Shown here in pieces: positions 1 to 10,582 of a stretch of 64,000 bases of DNA (position 1 is the first letter of the stretch; each line of letters starts with the position of its first letter). Source of the stretch: Enterobacter sp. RHBSTW-00994. GTDB taxonomy: Bacteria; Pseudomonadota; Gammaproteobacteria; Enterobacterales; Enterobacteriaceae. The translations under genes and the position numbers were made by a program. The notes beneath the pieces are model-generated. The model did no database searches. It had not been told where the DNA came from and saw only the letters and a program-made list of their open reading frames with translations. The DNA is taken from assembly GCF_013782625.1 (NCBI RefSeq), contig NZ_CP056199.1, forward strand, positions 1,630,588 through 1,694,587. The letters run 5' to 3'.

Positions 1-10
1 CAACGCTCAT
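1..10 (-). CDS. asnS: Asparagine-tRNA ligase, first codons only (partial)
   Basis: The reverse strand reads ATG AGC GTT G at the very edge of the window, preceded by a purine-rich GAGAG stretch. Met-Ser-Val is the start of AsnS in enterobacteria, and asnS lies exactly here, downstream of and in the same direction as pncB, in E. coli. Only three codons are visible, so the call rests on synteny plus this match. Confidence 0.6.
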
Positions 11-177
11 AATATTCTCTCTGTTAATAGTCGGAAAAAATAAACACTTGTCCGCCCTCATAGGGGGGATATCTATGTTACCTGGCATCCGCCGTCAGAC
101 AAGCAGATTTCGCAGTCAAAAGAGAAGAAATCGGAAATAAATAGGAAGGAGGGAGCTGGTCAGGCTCCCGAAAGCGG
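11..177 (-). promoter_or_regulatory. Intergenic region upstream of asnS, downstream of pncB
   Basis: This spacer must hold the end of the pncB transcript and the asnS promoter. A short inverted repeat, GGGAGC and GCTCCC around 151-169, lies just after the pncB stop. It lacks a good T-run, so it is only a weak terminator candidate. Confidence 0.35.
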
Positions 178-1380
178 TTAACTGGCTTTTTTAACCTGCG
201 GCAAATCGAAGGCTTTACGTAATGCACGCACAAACGCTTTGTCATGGCAGATGGTTTTGCCTGGGCTGTCAGAAAGTTTCGCGACCGGCTTACCGTTACA
301 TTCCACCAGTTTTATGACGATGTTCAGTGGTTTCACCTGAGGGATATCGCAGGTCAGTCGTGTCCCGATCCCAAAACTCAGGTTAACTCTGGAGGAAAAC
401 TGGCGATAGAGATCGACAGCTTTCGGCAGATCAAGGTTGTCAGAGAAGACCAGCACTTTGCTCAGCGGGTCGATACCCAGTTTTTCATAGTGCGCGATAG
501 CTTTCTCACCCCATTCTCCTGGATCCCCTGAATCATGACGTAATCCCTGATAGCGTGTGGCGAATTCGGGCCCAAAGTCACGCAGGAAGGCATCCATGGT
601 AATGCAGTCAGTCAGTGCGATACCGAGCTGATCTGGATATTCATCGAGCCAGGCGGCCAGAGCCGCACGCTGGCTGGTTGCCAGATCGGGGCTGATTTGT
701 TGATGCGCCTGGAACCACTCGTGAGCCTGAGTGCCCATCGGGGTCAGATCCAGACGACGGGCCAGATCATAGTTACTCGTGCCGACAAACCAGGACTCTT
801 TTTGCAGGCGCTCAACAATGGCCTGCTGTACTTCGCGGGAGAAACGACGGCGCGTGCCAAAGTCCATCAACCGGAAGTGAGACATATCCAGTGTTTCGGT
901 CAACTGAGTAAATTCAGCCAGTTTATGTTCCAGTGACGCTACGGCCTGTTCGACACCGGTTTCCGGTGAGCGGTAGCGGTGAACCAGTTCGCTAATGACC
1001 GCCAGAAGCGGGACTTCCCACATGATCACTTCGCGCCACGGACCTTCCAGGCGGATATGCAGCTTACCGTTGTTGTTGGTAACGGTCACTTGTTCCGGGT
1101 TATAGCGGAAATCACGTAGCCAGTTCAGGTAGTCTTGTTTAAAGAAAGGTAGCCCTGAAAGCCACTGATATTCATCGTCTTGCAGCGTCAGATGCCGCAT
1201 AGCATCGACCTGTTCGCGGATGGAATCTGCGTAGATACCCAGCAAGTCATCACCCCGGCAGCGAAACTCAGCCGCGACATGGACATCGTAATAGTGGTGA
1301 AAAACGGCTTGCTGCATATGCAGTTTATACGCATCGGTATCCAGCAACGTATGCAGAACCGGAGAAGCGAATTGAGTCAT
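178..1380 (-). CDS. pncB: Nicotinate phosphoribosyltransferase
   Basis: PncB joins nicotinate to PRPP with ATP hydrolysis to give nicotinate mononucleotide in the cytoplasmic NAD salvage pathway. The 400-residue product has the family's usual length and starts [10 protein letters not shown]. An in-frame upstream start would add 16 residues absent from homologues, so I use the ATG at 1380. His220, in GTQAHEW, corresponds to the histidine phosphorylated during catalysis. The gene is monocistronic and divergent from pepN, as in E. coli. A NadR-type operator lies 30 bases upstream. No irregularities are seen. Confidence 0.97.
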   Translation of the reverse strand: MTQFASPVLHTLLDTDAYKLHMQQAVFHHYYDVHVAAEFRCRGDDLLGIYADSIREQVDAMRHLTLQDDEYQWLSGLPFFKQDYLNWLRDFRYNPEQVTVTNNNGKLHIRLEGPWREVIMWEVPLLAVISELVHRYRSPETGVEQAVASLEHKLAEFTQLTETLDMSHFRLMDFGTRRRFSREVQQAIVERLQKESWFVGTSNYDLARRLDLTPMGTQAHEWFQAHQQISPDLATSQRAALAAWLDEYPDQLGIALTDCITMDAFLRDFGPEFATRYQGLRHDSGDPGEWGEKAIAHYEKLGIDPLSKVLVFSDNLDLPKAVDLYRQFSSRVNLSFGIGTRLTCDIPQVKPLNIVIKLVECNGKPVAKLSDSPGKTICHDKAFVRALRKAFDLPQVKKAS

Positions 1381-1409
1381 AGGTGCGCAGTAGCATCCTC
1401 TCACAGGAG

Positions 1410-1427
1410 CGTTTAGTACAATAAACA
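1410..1427 (-). promoter_or_regulatory. NadR operator upstream of pncB
   Basis: The 18-mer CGTTTAGTACAATAAACA is an almost perfect copy of the TGTTTA-N6-TAAACA box bound by the NAD repressor NadR. It lies just upstream of the pncB start, where NadR is known to act in E. coli and Salmonella. Assigned by motif and position. Confidence 0.7.
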
Positions 1428-1645
1428 ACTACAGAAACCGCTGGAGTATACCTTGTTTAGCGATTTATTGAACCCCGATCACAACATAAGCTCACGTTAT
1501 GGTCGAGGGCATTTTGTGCCGCGTGTTATACAAATGTAGCGAAAAAGGTGTTTGTAACTGAAAAGATGAACATTCTGCATAGCGCGATCTACACAACAGG
1601 AATAGACTGGATTCGTTATTCGACAAACGATGCATAAGGTTTTCT

Positions 1646-4258
1646 ATGACACAACAGCCACAAGCCAAATACCGCCACGACTATCGTGCGCCGGATTACC
1701 TGATTAGCGATATCGATCTGACTTTTGACCTGGATGCCACTAAAACCGTTGTGACGGCGGTGAGCCAGGTATCGCGCCAGAGCGCGACTGCAGTACCGCT
1801 GCGTCTTGATGGTGAAGACCTGACGCTGGTCTCCGTGCATATTAATGATGAAGTGTGGTCTGACTATAAAGAAGAAGGCAACCAACTGGTCATTAACAGC
1901 CTGCCTGAACACTTCACGCTGCGCATCGTGAACGAAATTAGTCCTGCGGCTAATACCGCGTTGGAAGGGCTTTACCTCTCTGGTGTTGCGCTTTGCACCC
2001 AGTGCGAAGCGGAAGGTTTTCGTCACATCACCTGGTATCTCGATCGTCCGGATGTTCTGGCTCGTTTCACCACCAGAATTATCGCTGATAAGGCCCTCTA
2101 CCCATTCCTGCTCTCTAACGGCAACCGTGTAGGTGAAGGCGAGCTGGAAAATGGCCGTCATTGGGTGCAGTGGCAGGATCCGTTCCCGAAACCGTGCTAT
2201 CTGTTTGCGCTGGTCGCGGGTGACTTTGATGTACTGCGCGATACCTTCAAAACCCGTTCAGGTCGTGAAGTCGCGCTGGAGCTGTTTGTTGACCGTGGCA
2301 ACCTTGACCGTGCTCCGTGGGCAATGACCTCCCTTATCAATTCGATGAAGTGGGATGAAGAGCGCTTTGGTCTTGAATACGATCTCGACATTTATATGAT
2401 CGTTGCAGTCGACTTCTTCAACATGGGCGCAATGGAGAACAAAGGCCTCAACGTCTTTAACTCCAAATACGTACTGGCGCGAACTGATACCGCAACCGAT
2501 AAAGATTACCTCGACATTGAGCGCGTTATTGGTCACGAGTATTTCCATAACTGGACAGGTAACCGTGTGACCTGTCGTGACTGGTTCCAGTTGAGCCTCA
2601 AAGAGGGCTTAACGGTCTTCCGCGATCAGGAGTTCAGCTCCGATCTGGGTTCGCGCGCGGTTAACCGTATCAACAACGTGCGTACGATGCGTGGTCTGCA
2701 GTTTGCGGAAGATGCCAGCCCAATGGCACATCCGATCCGTCCGGATAAAGTGATTGAAATGAACAATTTCTACACCCTGACGGTGTATGAGAAAGGTGCT
2801 GAAATCATTCGCATGATCCATACGCTGCTCGGTGAAGAAAACTTCCAGAAGGGGATGCAGCTTTACTTTGAACGTCATGATGGCAGTGCGGCCACCTGTG
2901 ATGATTTTGTGCAGGCAATGGAAGACGCCTCTAACGTCGACCTGTCCCATTTCCGTCGCTGGTACAGCCAGGCTGGTACGCCGGTTGTCACGGTCAAAGA
3001 CGATTACAACCCGGAAACGGAGCAGTACACCCTGACCATCAGCCAGCGCACACCACCGACGGCTGAGCAGGAAGAAAAACATCCTCTGCATATTCCGTTC
3101 AGTATTGAACTGTATGATAACGAAGGAAAAGTGATCCCACTGCAAAAAGGCGGTCACCCGGTACATCATGTGCTGAACGTCACACAGGCCGAGCAGACGT
3201 TCATCTTCGATAACGTCTACTTCCAGCCGGTTCCTGCTCTGCTGTGTGAATTCTCTGCGCCAGTGAAGCTGGAATACAAATGGAGCGATCAGCAGCTCAC
3301 GTTCCTGATGCGTCATGCGCGTAATGACTTCTCTCGCTGGGATGCCGCACAAAGCCTGCTGGCAACCTACATCAAGCTGAACGTTAATCGTCATCAGCAA
3401 GGACAACCGCTGTCTCTGCCGGTTCACGTGGCTGATGCGTTCCGCGCGATCCTGCTTGATGAAGCGATCGACCCCGCGTTGGCCGCAGAAATTCTGACGC
3501 TACCTTCGGCAAGCGAGATTGCTGAACTGTTCGATATCATCGATCCAATTGCTATCGTGGCGGTGCGCGAAGCGCTAACCCGCACACTGGCAACCGAGCT
3601 GGCGGATGAGTTCCTGGCCATATACAACGCCAACAAGCTTGACGCGTATCGTGTGGAACATGCGGATATCGGCAAACGCTCTCTGCGTAATACCTGCCTG
3701 CGCTATCTGGCCTTTGGCGAAGTGGAACTGGCCGACACGCTGGTTAGTACGCAGTATCACCAGGCTGACAACATGACGGATGCGCTCGCTGCGCTTGCCG
3801 CAAGCGTTGCCGCTGAACTGCCGTGTCGTGATGCGTTGATGCAAGAGTATGACGACAAATGGCATCAGGATGGTCTGGTTATGGATAAGTGGTTCATTTT
3901 GCAATCCACCAGCCCGTCTGCGGATGTGTTGAAAACTGTGCGTGGATTACTGACGCACCGCTCCTTTACCATGAGCAACCCGAACCGTGTTCGTTCGCTG
4001 ATTGGTGCATTTGCCAGCAGCAACCCGGCGGCGTTCCATGCTGAAGATGGCAGTGGCTACCAGTTCATGGTTGAAATGCTGACTGAACTGAATAGCCGTA
4101 ACCCGCAGGTGGCCTCACGCCTGATTGAGCCGCTGATTCGTCTGAAACGCTACGATGCGAAACGCCAGGCGAAAATGCGCGCCGCGCTCGAGCAGTTAAA
4201 AGGGCTGGAAAACTTGTCTGGCGATCTGTACGAGAAGATTGCTAAGGCGCTGGCGTAA
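1646..4258 (+). CDS. pepN: Aminopeptidase N (M1 zinc metallopeptidase)
   Basis: PepN removes N-terminal residues from cytosolic peptides late in ATP-dependent protein turnover. The 870-residue product has exactly the E. coli length. The substrate-recognition motif GAMEN is at about residues 261-265. The zinc site HEYFH starts at residue 297, with the third ligand glutamate about 20 residues on (KEGLTVF region). The N-terminal beta domain, thermolysin-like core and C-terminal helical domain are all intact. It is transcribed alone, divergently from pncB. Confidence 0.98.
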   Translation: MTQQPQAKYRHDYRAPDYLISDIDLTFDLDATKTVVTAVSQVSRQSATAVPLRLDGEDLTLVSVHINDEVWSDYKEEGNQLVINSLPEHFTLRIVNEISPAANTALEGLYLSGVALCTQCEAEGFRHITWYLDRPDVLARFTTRIIADKALYPFLLSNGNRVGEGELENGRHWVQWQDPFPKPCYLFALVAGDFDVLRDTFKTRSGREVALELFVDRGNLDRAPWAMTSLINSMKWDEERFGLEYDLDIYMIVAVDFFNMGAMENKGLNVFNSKYVLARTDTATDKDYLDIERVIGHEYFHNWTGNRVTCRDWFQLSLKEGLTVFRDQEFSSDLGSRAVNRINNVRTMRGLQFAEDASPMAHPIRPDKVIEMNNFYTLTVYEKGAEIIRMIHTLLGEENFQKGMQLYFERHDGSAATCDDFVQAMEDASNVDLSHFRRWYSQAGTPVVTVKDDYNPETEQYTLTISQRTPPTAEQEEKHPLHIPFSIELYDNEGKVIPLQKGGHPVHHVLNVTQAEQTFIFDNVYFQPVPALLCEFSAPVKLEYKWSDQQLTFLMRHARNDFSRWDAAQSLLATYIKLNVNRHQQGQPLSLPVHVADAFRAILLDEAIDPALAAEILTLPSASEIAELFDIIDPIAIVAVREALTRTLATELADEFLAIYNANKLDAYRVEHADIGKRSLRNTCLRYLAFGEVELADTLVSTQYHQADNMTDALAALAASVAAELPCRDALMQEYDDKWHQDGLVMDKWFILQSTSPSADVLKTVRGLLTHRSFTMSNPNRVRSLIGAFASSNPAAFHAEDGSGYQFMVEMLTELNSRNPQVASRLIEPLIRLKRYDAKRQAKMRAALEQLKGLENLSGDLYEKIAKALA

Positions 4259-4262
4259 TATG

Positions 4263-4294
4263 AAAAAGCCCGGTAGCGCTATGCTTACCGGGCT
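4263..4294 (-). terminator. Rho-independent terminator between pepN and ssuB
   Basis: AGCCCGGTA pairs with TACCGGGCT across a 10-base loop. On the minus strand the hairpin is followed by a run of five T, so it fits the end of the ssu operon. On the plus strand it directly follows the pepN stop, without a T-run. Confidence 0.75.
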
Positions 4295-4373
4295 ACGATG
4301 TTCTCTCGCCCCGTGTTAGACCGGGTCATCGGTTTTTTCCCTTTCCCTTCAGGGGAGGGCCGGGATGAGGGCA

Positions 4374-5144
4374 TCAGCCATTAGCTTTAATTAATGCTCT
4401 TTCACTCACATCACGCTTCATTACCCGATCCAGCACTTCCGCTTCCAGCTCTGCCAGTTTTGCAGAGCCGACACGTCTCGGGCGTGGAATATCAACCGTC
4501 AGATCAAGACCAATCTTACCTTCTTCTATGAGTAACACGCGATCGGCCATTGCCACGGCTTCGCTCACGTCATGAGTTACCAACAGTACCGTAAAGCCAT
4601 GCTCCTGCCACAGGGTCTCGATGAGATCCTGCATCTCTATTCGTGTCAGGGCGTCGAGTGCACCGAGCGGTTCATCGAGCAGCAGCAATCCGGGGCGGTG
4701 AATCAGTGCCCTGGCCAGCGCCACGCGCTGTTTCTGTCCGCCTGAAAGCGCGGCAGGCCATTCACCGGCGCGGTTTTCCAGACCCACAGCTGCCAATGCC
4801 TGATGCGCGTTGCCCCGCCAGTTACCTTTCAGACCCAGGCCGACGTTATCAATCACCGTTTTCCAGGGCAGCAGGCGAGCGTCCTGAAACATCATGCGGG
4901 TATCATCCTGAATAGTTGCCAGCGGTGTTGTACCTGCCAGAATCTCGCCGCCACTGGGAGATTCCAGCCCTGCTAAAAGACGCAGGAGGGTACTCTTGCC
5001 GCCGCCGCTACGACCCACAACGGCCACAAATTGCCCGGCGGGGATATGCAGATCCAGCGCATTAAGAATGGTGTTTTTACTGTAGCGTTTAGTGACGCCG
5101 CTCAGTAGCAGCGGTGTCCCCTGGTTCAGTCGGGCGGTATTCAT
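4374..5144 (-). CDS. ssuB: Aliphatic sulfonate ABC transporter, ATP-binding protein
   Basis: SsuB is the ATPase of the SsuABC importer, which takes up alkanesulfonates as a sulfur source. The 256-residue protein has Walker [10 protein letters not shown] near residues 44-52, the signature LSGGQ, Walker B LLLLDEP and a switch histidine in VTHD. It is the last gene of ssuEADCB, and its ATG overlaps the ssuC stop by four bases. E. coli SsuB is nearly identical in layout. Confidence 0.96.
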   Translation of the reverse strand: MNTARLNQGTPLLLSGVTKRYSKNTILNALDLHIPAGQFVAVVGRSGGGKSTLLRLLAGLESPSGGEILAGTTPLATIQDDTRMMFQDARLLPWKTVIDNVGLGLKGNWRGNAHQALAAVGLENRAGEWPAALSGGQKQRVALARALIHRPGLLLLDEPLGALDALTRIEMQDLIETLWQEHGFTVLLVTHDVSEAVAMADRVLLIEEGKIGLDLTVDIPRPRRVGSAKLAELEAEVLDRVMKRDVSERALIKANG

Positions 5145-5932
5145 GCTTTAACCTCCTGAGTCGTGTAGGCCGGGTTCCATCGTAACCAGCTTCGTTCCAG
5201 CCACTGGGCGCTGACATCTGCCAGTTTACCGAGCAGGGCGTAAAGAATGATGGCCACCACCACCACGTCGGTTTGCAGAAATTCACGGGCATTCATGGCC
5301 AGATAACCAATTCCGGCGTTAGCTGAAATAGTCTCGGCGACAATTAATGTCAGCCACATCAGACCGAGAGCAAACCGGACGCCAACCATGATGGAGGGCA
5401 GGGCGCCCGGCAGGATCACATTGATAAAAAGAGAAAAGCCAGATAACCCGTAGCTGCGCGCCATCTCCACCAGACCACGATCGATGTTGCGGATCCCATG
5501 CCAGGTATTAATGTAAATCGGAAACAACGTTCCCAAAGCCACGAGGAAAATCTTGGCGCTTTCATCGATGCCAAACCACAAAATAACCAGCGGAATTAAT
5601 GCCAGATGTGGCACGTTGCGTAGCATCTGAATTGAGGTATCCAGCAACCGCTCGCCCCAACGGGATAAGCCACTAATCAGGCCGAGCGTCAGGCCAATAC
5701 TTCCGCCAATCGAAAAGCCAATCACTGCACGCCAGGAGCTGATCGCGAGATGTTGCCATAATTCACCGCTCACGCTGAGTGACCAGAATGCTTCAACGAC
5801 CCCTTCCGGAGAGGGCAGAATGCGGCTCGACAGCCAGCCCGCAGAAGAGGCGAGTTGCCAGACGATGACGATCCCGACGGGTAAAAACCAGGGGGCAGCA
5901 CGCAGCAGCCATTTTTGCGATGTGGCAGACAT
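5141..5932 (-). CDS. ssuC: Aliphatic sulfonate ABC transporter, permease
   Basis: This is the inner-membrane channel subunit of the SsuABC sulfonate importer. The 263-residue protein has about six hydrophobic helices, beginning near residue 12. The binding-protein-dependent transport motif with its conserved glycine lies in the C-terminal half ([17 protein letters not shown]), where SsuB docks. It sits between ssuD and ssuB in the operon and overlaps ssuB by four bases. Confidence 0.96.
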   Translation of the reverse strand: MSATSQKWLLRAAPWFLPVGIVIVWQLASSAGWLSSRILPSPEGVVEAFWSLSVSGELWQHLAISSWRAVIGFSIGGSIGLTLGLISGLSRWGERLLDTSIQMLRNVPHLALIPLVILWFGIDESAKIFLVALGTLFPIYINTWHGIRNIDRGLVEMARSYGLSGFSLFINVILPGALPSIMVGVRFALGLMWLTLIVAETISANAGIGYLAMNAREFLQTDVVVVAIILYALLGKLADVSAQWLERSWLRWNPAYTTQEVKA

Positions 5933-5941
5933 GGTGGCTCC

Positions 5942-7087
5942 TTAGCTTTGCGCGACTTTCCGGGGAATAAACTCGTTAGCCACGGCTTCGCCCTGTAGCT
6001 GTAATGTCCGGGGTTGTGGAATTTCCGGGATGGCAACATCCAGATGCGGGAATAACAGTTCACCCACTTTGTACGCTTCTTCCAGATGCGGATATCCGGA
6101 CAAAATAAAGCTGTCGATCCCAAGCGCCGCATATTCATTAATACGCGCCGCGACGGTTGGACCATCCCCAACCAGTGCAGTCCCTGCGCCACCACGAACC
6201 AGGCCGACACCCGCCCACAGATTCGGGCTGATCTCCAGGTTTTCGCGTTTACCATTATGCAGTGAGGCCATCCGGTGTTGCCCAACGGAATCCGTTTTGG
6301 CAAACGCCGCCTGGGCTTTCGCGATGGTGTTATCATCCAGATGTGAAATCAGACGGTCAGCAGCCTGCCAGGCTTCTTCATTGGTTTCGCGCACAATGAC
6401 ATGCAAGCGAATGCCAAAACGCACGCTACGACCCAGTGCCGCAGCTTTGGCGCGCACCTGGGCAATCTTCTCTTTTACCAGCTCAGGCGGTTCGCCCCAC
6501 GTCAGATAGAGGTCAACCTGTTCTGCGGCCAGATCCTGCGCGACATCGGATGACCCACCAAAATAGAGAGGGGGGCGTGGCTGCTGTACCGGAGGGAAAT
6601 AGAGCTTCGCATCACGGACGTGAACATGTTTTCCTTCAAAGGTGACGGTTTCGCCTTCCAGCAAACGACGCCAGACGCGGGTGAATTCAGCAGAGGCTTC
6701 ATAACGTTCTGTGTGATCAAGGAACACGCCATCGCCCGCTAATTCTTGTGGATCGCTGCCTGTCACCAGGTTAAACAGGGCTCGTCCGTTTGAAAGCCTG
6801 TCAAGGGTTGCCGCCTGGCGCGCAGCCACGGTAGGGGAGACAACGCTTGGGCGCAACGCCACGAGAAACTTCAGACGTTGGGTGACCGGGATCATCGACG
6901 CGGCCACCAGCCACGCATCTTCGCAGGAGCGTCCTGTTGGGATCAGTACTCCGGTAAAACCGATCCTGTCTGCAGCCTGCGCAATTTGTTGCAGATAGCC
7001 GTGGTCAACCGGGCGGGAACCTTCTTCTGTGCCAAGATAGTGTCCATCACCGTGGGTGGGTAAAAGCCAGAAAAGATTCAGACTCAT
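5942..7087 (-). CDS. ssuD: FMNH2-dependent alkanesulfonate monooxygenase
   Basis: SsuD uses FMNH2 and O2 to split alkanesulfonates into aldehyde and sulfite, so their sulfur can be used when sulfate is scarce. The 381-residue protein is full length for this bacterial-luciferase-like TIM barrel. The conserved active-site cysteine is Cys55 in GRSCEDAW. It depends on the reductase SsuE, encoded first in the operon, for FMNH2. Its start overlaps the ssuA stop by four bases, pointing to coupled translation. Confidence 0.97.
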   Translation of the reverse strand: MSLNLFWLLPTHGDGHYLGTEEGSRPVDHGYLQQIAQAADRIGFTGVLIPTGRSCEDAWLVAASMIPVTQRLKFLVALRPSVVSPTVAARQAATLDRLSNGRALFNLVTGSDPQELAGDGVFLDHTERYEASAEFTRVWRRLLEGETVTFEGKHVHVRDAKLYFPPVQQPRPPLYFGGSSDVAQDLAAEQVDLYLTWGEPPELVKEKIAQVRAKAAALGRSVRFGIRLHVIVRETNEEAWQAADRLISHLDDNTIAKAQAAFAKTDSVGQHRMASLHNGKRENLEISPNLWAGVGLVRGGAGTALVGDGPTVAARINEYAALGIDSFILSGYPHLEEAYKVGELLFPHLDVAIPEIPQPRTLQLQGEAVANEFIPRKVAQS

Positions 7088-8046
7088 GATTTCGTTCCTT
7101 CTTTGCTTGCGGGTTGCCAGATACGGTCACGAATGTTTACCTGCTTTGGTACAAGGCGATTTTGATAAAAGAGATCTGCAGTCTGTTGCTGAAGTGCCGC
7201 AACATGTTCATTCAGCGGGGTAATCGTGGTCGGTGGACGGTGATCGAGATAGCTGGCGATAACAGGCTCAGGTAACCCCATTGTTTTTGCCAGTAACGTA
7301 ATGCTTTCCTGACGCTGGCTCTGGGTTAACGCATCTGCCTGAGTAAAGGTGTCGAGAACGCCCTGAATAAATGCTCCGTTTTTTTCCGCATATGGACGCG
7401 CTGCGAGATAGAACGAACCGGTCTGTTTCAGCGTTGTGCCATCTTTTAATACTCTTACGCCACCCTGTAGTAACGCTGCGGAGTAGTAAGGATCCCAGAT
7501 AGCCCATGCGTCAACATTTCCTTGCTGGAACGCAGCTCGCGCATCCGCCGGAGTCAGATAAACAGGCTGAATATCAGTGAATTTAAGCCCCGCTTCCTGT
7601 AAGGCTCTCAGCAGCAGATTGTGTGAACTGGAGCCTTTCTGGAACGCCACTTTGTGACCTTTTAGCTCAGCCACGTTCTTAATGGCACTGTTTTCAGGAA
7701 CAAGGATGACTTCGGCTTTGGGTTTTGCCGGTTCAACGCCAACGTAAACCAGATCCGCTCCGGCAGCCTGCGCGAAGATAGGTGGAATATCGCCAGTACT
7801 GCCGAGATCAATACTGCCGATATTGAGCGCTTCCAGCATTTGTGGTCCGGCAGGAAACTCTATCCATGAGAATTTTGTCTCCGGATAGCGTTTTTCCAGC
7901 AGCTGGTGGCTTTTTGCCAGAACCATACTGACGCTGCCTTTTTGGTAGCCAATTCGCAGGCTTTCTGGTGCATTCTCCGCCGCCTGAGCCAGGGCTGAAA
8001 TCGCCATCAGCCCTGCCAGCCCAATACGGGTCAATGTTTTAAACAT
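7084..8046 (-). CDS. ssuA: Aliphatic sulfonate ABC transporter, substrate-binding protein
   Basis: SsuA is the periplasmic receptor that delivers alkanesulfonates to SsuCB. I use the ATG at 8046, giving 320 residues that begin [13 protein letters not shown] two codons upstream is also open but less likely. The N-terminus is a Sec signal with hydrophobic core [15 protein letters not shown] and probable cleavage after AQAA. The mature part starts near [10 protein letters not shown], typical of the NitT/TauT-type family. The start lies inside the last codons of ssuE. Confidence 0.95.
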   Translation of the reverse strand: MFKTLTRIGLAGLMAISALAQAAENAPESLRIGYQKGSVSMVLAKSHQLLEKRYPETKFSWIEFPAGPQMLEALNIGSIDLGSTGDIPPIFAQAAGADLVYVGVEPAKPKAEVILVPENSAIKNVAELKGHKVAFQKGSSSHNLLLRALQEAGLKFTDIQPVYLTPADARAAFQQGNVDAWAIWDPYYSAALLQGGVRVLKDGTTLKQTGSFYLAARPYAEKNGAFIQGVLDTFTQADALTQSQRQESITLLAKTMGLPEPVIASYLDHRPPTTITPLNEHVAALQQQTADLFYQNRLVPKQVNIRDRIWQPASKEGTKS

Positions 8047-8614
8047 GTGCAACCCCCTGTGGTTGAGTCAATGTAGGAACCTGAGCATCTTTGCGGTGCA
8101 AGGCCTGCCAGAAGGTTTCCAGTGCGCTGTCGAGACGGGTTTGCAGATTCGGCGTGAAGTGCGGTTTATGCTGATAATCAATAACCTGCGAGTCATCAGC
8201 AAAGACGCCGTGCAGGATCTCCTGCGCCTTTAAGGCACTGAGGACAGGTTTCAGGGCGTAATCGACAGCCAGTAAATGGGCTACTGTACCGCCGGTTGCC
8301 AGCGGCAAAACCACTTTGCCGTCCAGAGCGCGTTCCGGTAACAGATCAAGCAAGGTTTTTAATGCGCCAGAAAAAGAAGCCTTATAGATGGGGGTCGCCA
8401 CGATTAACCCGTCAGCCTCTTTGAGCTGTTCAATCAGGGTGTTGAGCGCCGGGCTATCGAATCGGGCGTAGAGCAGATCTTCCGGTTCAAAGTTGTGCAG
8501 ATTCCAGTGGCACACTTCAATATCCAGAGCGTTAAGTTTTTCACGGGCATATTCCAGTAATGCGCTGGAACGAGAAGGGAAGCGTGGACTTCCAGCCAGA
8601 GTGATGACGCGCAT
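8039..8614 (-). CDS. ssuE: NAD(P)H-dependent FMN reductase for SsuD
   Basis: SsuE reduces FMN with NAD(P)H and supplies FMNH2 to SsuD. The 191-residue flavodoxin-like protein starts MRVITLAGSPRFPSRS, containing the GSPR flavin phosphate loop. It is the first gene of the ssu operon. The 248-base gap to divergent pyrD should hold its promoter and, as in E. coli, the binding site for the sulfur-limitation activator Cbl, which I cannot define by eye. Confidence 0.97.
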   Translation of the reverse strand: MRVITLAGSPRFPSRSSALLEYAREKLNALDIEVCHWNLHNFEPEDLLYARFDSPALNTLIEQLKEADGLIVATPIYKASFSGALKTLLDLLPERALDGKVVLPLATGGTVAHLLAVDYALKPVLSALKAQEILHGVFADDSQVIDYQHKPHFTPNLQTRLDSALETFWQALHRKDAQVPTLTQPQGVAHV

Positions 8615-8751
8615 GTATGCTCCTTATAACCAATTGTTTGCTTTTATCTAACATTAATAACAATTTTCAGGAGTGTGACATTGCGGTGTTATTCCACTAA
8701 ATGATTTATCTGCAATTAAAATGCAGAAAATTGCATAAAGAGAGGGCTGCG

Positions 8752-8767
8752 AAGTAAACGATTGCGT
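8752..8767 (+). promoter_or_regulatory. PurR operator upstream of pyrD
   Basis: AAGTAAACGATTGCGT matches 13 of 16 positions of the PurR palindrome ACGCAAACGTTTGCGT. It lies about 110 bases before pyrD, a known PurR target in E. coli. Confidence 0.7.
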
Positions 8768-8818
8768 TTTACGCGTCTTTTTTGCCGCAGGTCAATTCCC
8801 TTTCTTGAGACAATCGCA

Positions 8819-8846
8819 GATAATACGCCCCCGGTTTGCACACCGG
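8819..8846 (+). promoter_or_regulatory. pyrD -10 element and leader hairpin
   Basis: A -10-like GATAAT at 8819-8824 is followed by a run of C and a perfect six-base-pair hairpin CCCGGT/ACCGGG at about 8829-8846, just before the ribosome site. In E. coli and Salmonella, pyrD expression depends on CTP/GTP-sensitive start-site choice that adds or removes this hairpin. The conserved layout suggests the same control here. Confidence 0.65.
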
Positions 8847-8862
8847 GAATCCAGGAGAGTTC

Positions 8863-9873
8863 ATGTACTACCCCTTCGTTCGTAAAGCCCTTTTCCAGCT
8901 CGATCCAGAGCGCGCTCATGAATTTACATTTCAGCAATTACGCCGTATCACGGGTACGCCACTGGAAGCACTGGTGCGTCAGAACGTGCCAGAAAAACCT
9001 GTGCAATGCATGGGACTGACCTTCAAAAACCCACTGGGTCTGGCGGCGGGTCTGGATAAAAATGGCGAGTGCATTGATGCACTGGGTGCGATGGGGTTCG
9101 GCTCCATCGAAATCGGGACGGTGACACCGCGTCCGCAACCAGGTAATGATAAACCGCGTTTGTTCCGTTTGGTGGAAGCCGAAGGGTTGATCAACCGGAT
9201 GGGCTTTAATAACCTTGGTGTTGATCATCTGGTTGTGAACGTTAAAAAAGCACATTTTGACGGCGTGTTAGGCATCAATATTGGCAAGAATAAAGACACG
9301 CCAGTAGAGCAGGGCAAAGACGACTATCTGATTTGTATGGAAAAAGTCTACGCTTATGCCGGTTATATTGCGGTGAATATTTCCTCACCGAATACGCCGG
9401 GGCTGCGCTCTTTGCAATATGGTGAAGCACTGGACGATCTGCTGAGTGCCATTAAAAATAAACAAAATGAGCTGCAGGCGATCCACCATAAATATGTTCC
9501 TGTCGCGGTTAAGATCGCTCCGGATCTTTCTGTCGAAGAATTGATCCAGGTGGCAGATAGTTTAGTTCGGCATAATATCGATGGTGTTATTGCAACCAAT
9601 ACCACCCTCGATCGTTCCCTGGTTCAGGGAATGAAAAACTGTGACGAAACGGGTGGTTTGAGTGGTCGTCCGGTACAATTAAAAAGTACAGAAATTATTC
9701 GTGCTCTGTCTGCCGAATTAAAAGGACAGCTTCCCATTATTGGTGTGGGTGGAATTGATTCTGTCATTGCTGCACGTGAGAAGGTTGCTGCCGGAGCATC
9801 TCTGGTTCAGATCTATTCTGGCTTTATTTTTAAAGGCCCGCAGTTGATTAAAGAAATCGTCACTCATATCTAA
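8863..9873 (+). CDS. pyrD: Dihydroorotate dehydrogenase (quinone), class 2
   Basis: PyrD oxidises dihydroorotate to orotate, the fourth step of UMP synthesis, passing electrons through FMN to membrane quinones. The 336-residue protein matches E. coli PyrD in length. It has the class 2 N-terminal helical membrane-contact region ([10 protein letters not shown]) and the catalytic base Ser175 in NISSPNTPG. The ATG at 8863 follows GGAGAG at good spacing; an upstream in-frame start would run through the leader hairpin. Monocistronic, with its own terminator. Confidence 0.98.
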   Translation: MYYPFVRKALFQLDPERAHEFTFQQLRRITGTPLEALVRQNVPEKPVQCMGLTFKNPLGLAAGLDKNGECIDALGAMGFGSIEIGTVTPRPQPGNDKPRLFRLVEAEGLINRMGFNNLGVDHLVVNVKKAHFDGVLGINIGKNKDTPVEQGKDDYLICMEKVYAYAGYIAVNISSPNTPGLRSLQYGEALDDLLSAIKNKQNELQAIHHKYVPVAVKIAPDLSVEELIQVADSLVRHNIDGVIATNTTLDRSLVQGMKNCDETGGLSGRPVQLKSTEIIRALSAELKGQLPIIGVGGIDSVIAAREKVAAGASLVQIYSGFIFKGPQLIKEIVTHI

Positions 9874-9889
9874 TCTTTTCTCGTAATCA

Positions 9890-9926
9890 GACAACCAGGG
9901 CTTTATTTCCAGCCCTGGTTGTTTTA
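9890..9926 (+). terminator. Rho-independent terminator of pyrD
   Basis: CAACCAGGGCT pairs with AGCCCTGGTTG, followed by TTTTATATT, directly after pyrD. Confidence 0.9.
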
Positions 9927-10039
9927 TATTCCGTCACTGTTGCTTATTTAGACATTATGGTCTTTTATTATTGATGTTATAAACGAAGCGACAATCAGGA
10001 CATTTTTAGAACAGGATGTTTCGGGGACGGGAGAGACAA

Positions 10040-10582
10040 ATGCGAATTAAACCTGACGATAACTGGCGCTGGTATTTTTGCGACGAACATGATCGCATGA
10101 TGCTGGATTTAGCCAATGGCATGTTGTTTCGCTCTCGTTTTGCACGCCGTATGCTTACTCCGGATGCGTTCGCCCCTTCAGGCTTTTGCGTCGATGATGC
10201 TGCGCTTTATTTCTCATTTGAAGAGAAATGCCGTGACCTTGAGCTGTCTAAAGAACAGCGTGCTGAACTGGTGCTAAACGCCCTGGTTGCTATCCGTTTC
10301 CTTAAACCCCAGATGCCTAAAAGCTGGCATTTTCTGGCGCACGGTATCAGCTGGATGCCGGTGACAGGTGATGCTGCCAGTGTGAGTCTTAGCGATACGG
10401 CGGAAGAGGTGAGTTTGCTGGTGGTTGAACCCGGTGAAAATGCAGCCTTGTGTTTGCTGGCGCAACCCGGTGTGACGATTGCCGGACGCATGATGCAGTT
10501 GGGTGATGCGATTAAAGTGATGAATGACAGGCTGAAACCACAGCTACGCGCAGATGCTTTCAGCCTTGAGCAAGCTGTTTAA
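10040..10582 (+). CDS. zapC: Cell division protein ZapC
   Basis: ZapC binds FtsZ and promotes lateral association of Z-ring filaments. The 180-residue product starts [11 protein letters not shown] and keeps the E. coli length and C-terminus (FSLEQAV). I use the ATG at 10040, after GGGAGAG; the upstream in-frame ATG adds eight residues not found in homologues. Its 3' end overlaps that of the convergent ycbX by four bases. Confidence 0.95.
   Translation: MRIKPDDNWRWYFCDEHDRMMLDLANGMLFRSRFARRMLTPDAFAPSGFCVDDAALYFSFEEKCRDLELSKEQRAELVLNALVAIRFLKPQMPKSWHFLAHGISWMPVTGDAASVSLSDTAEEVSLLVVEPGENAALCLLAQPGVTIAGRMMQLGDAIKVMNDRLKPQLRADAFSLEQAV

Noticed and set aside
1454-1475. Second NadR box in the pncB-pepN gap
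   Set aside because: TGTTTA is present but the partner half (TATTGA) does not fit TAAACA.
2609-3427. Long reverse open frame inside pepN
   Set aside because: It is the antisense shadow of a clearly real gene, without a ribosome site or recognisable protein.
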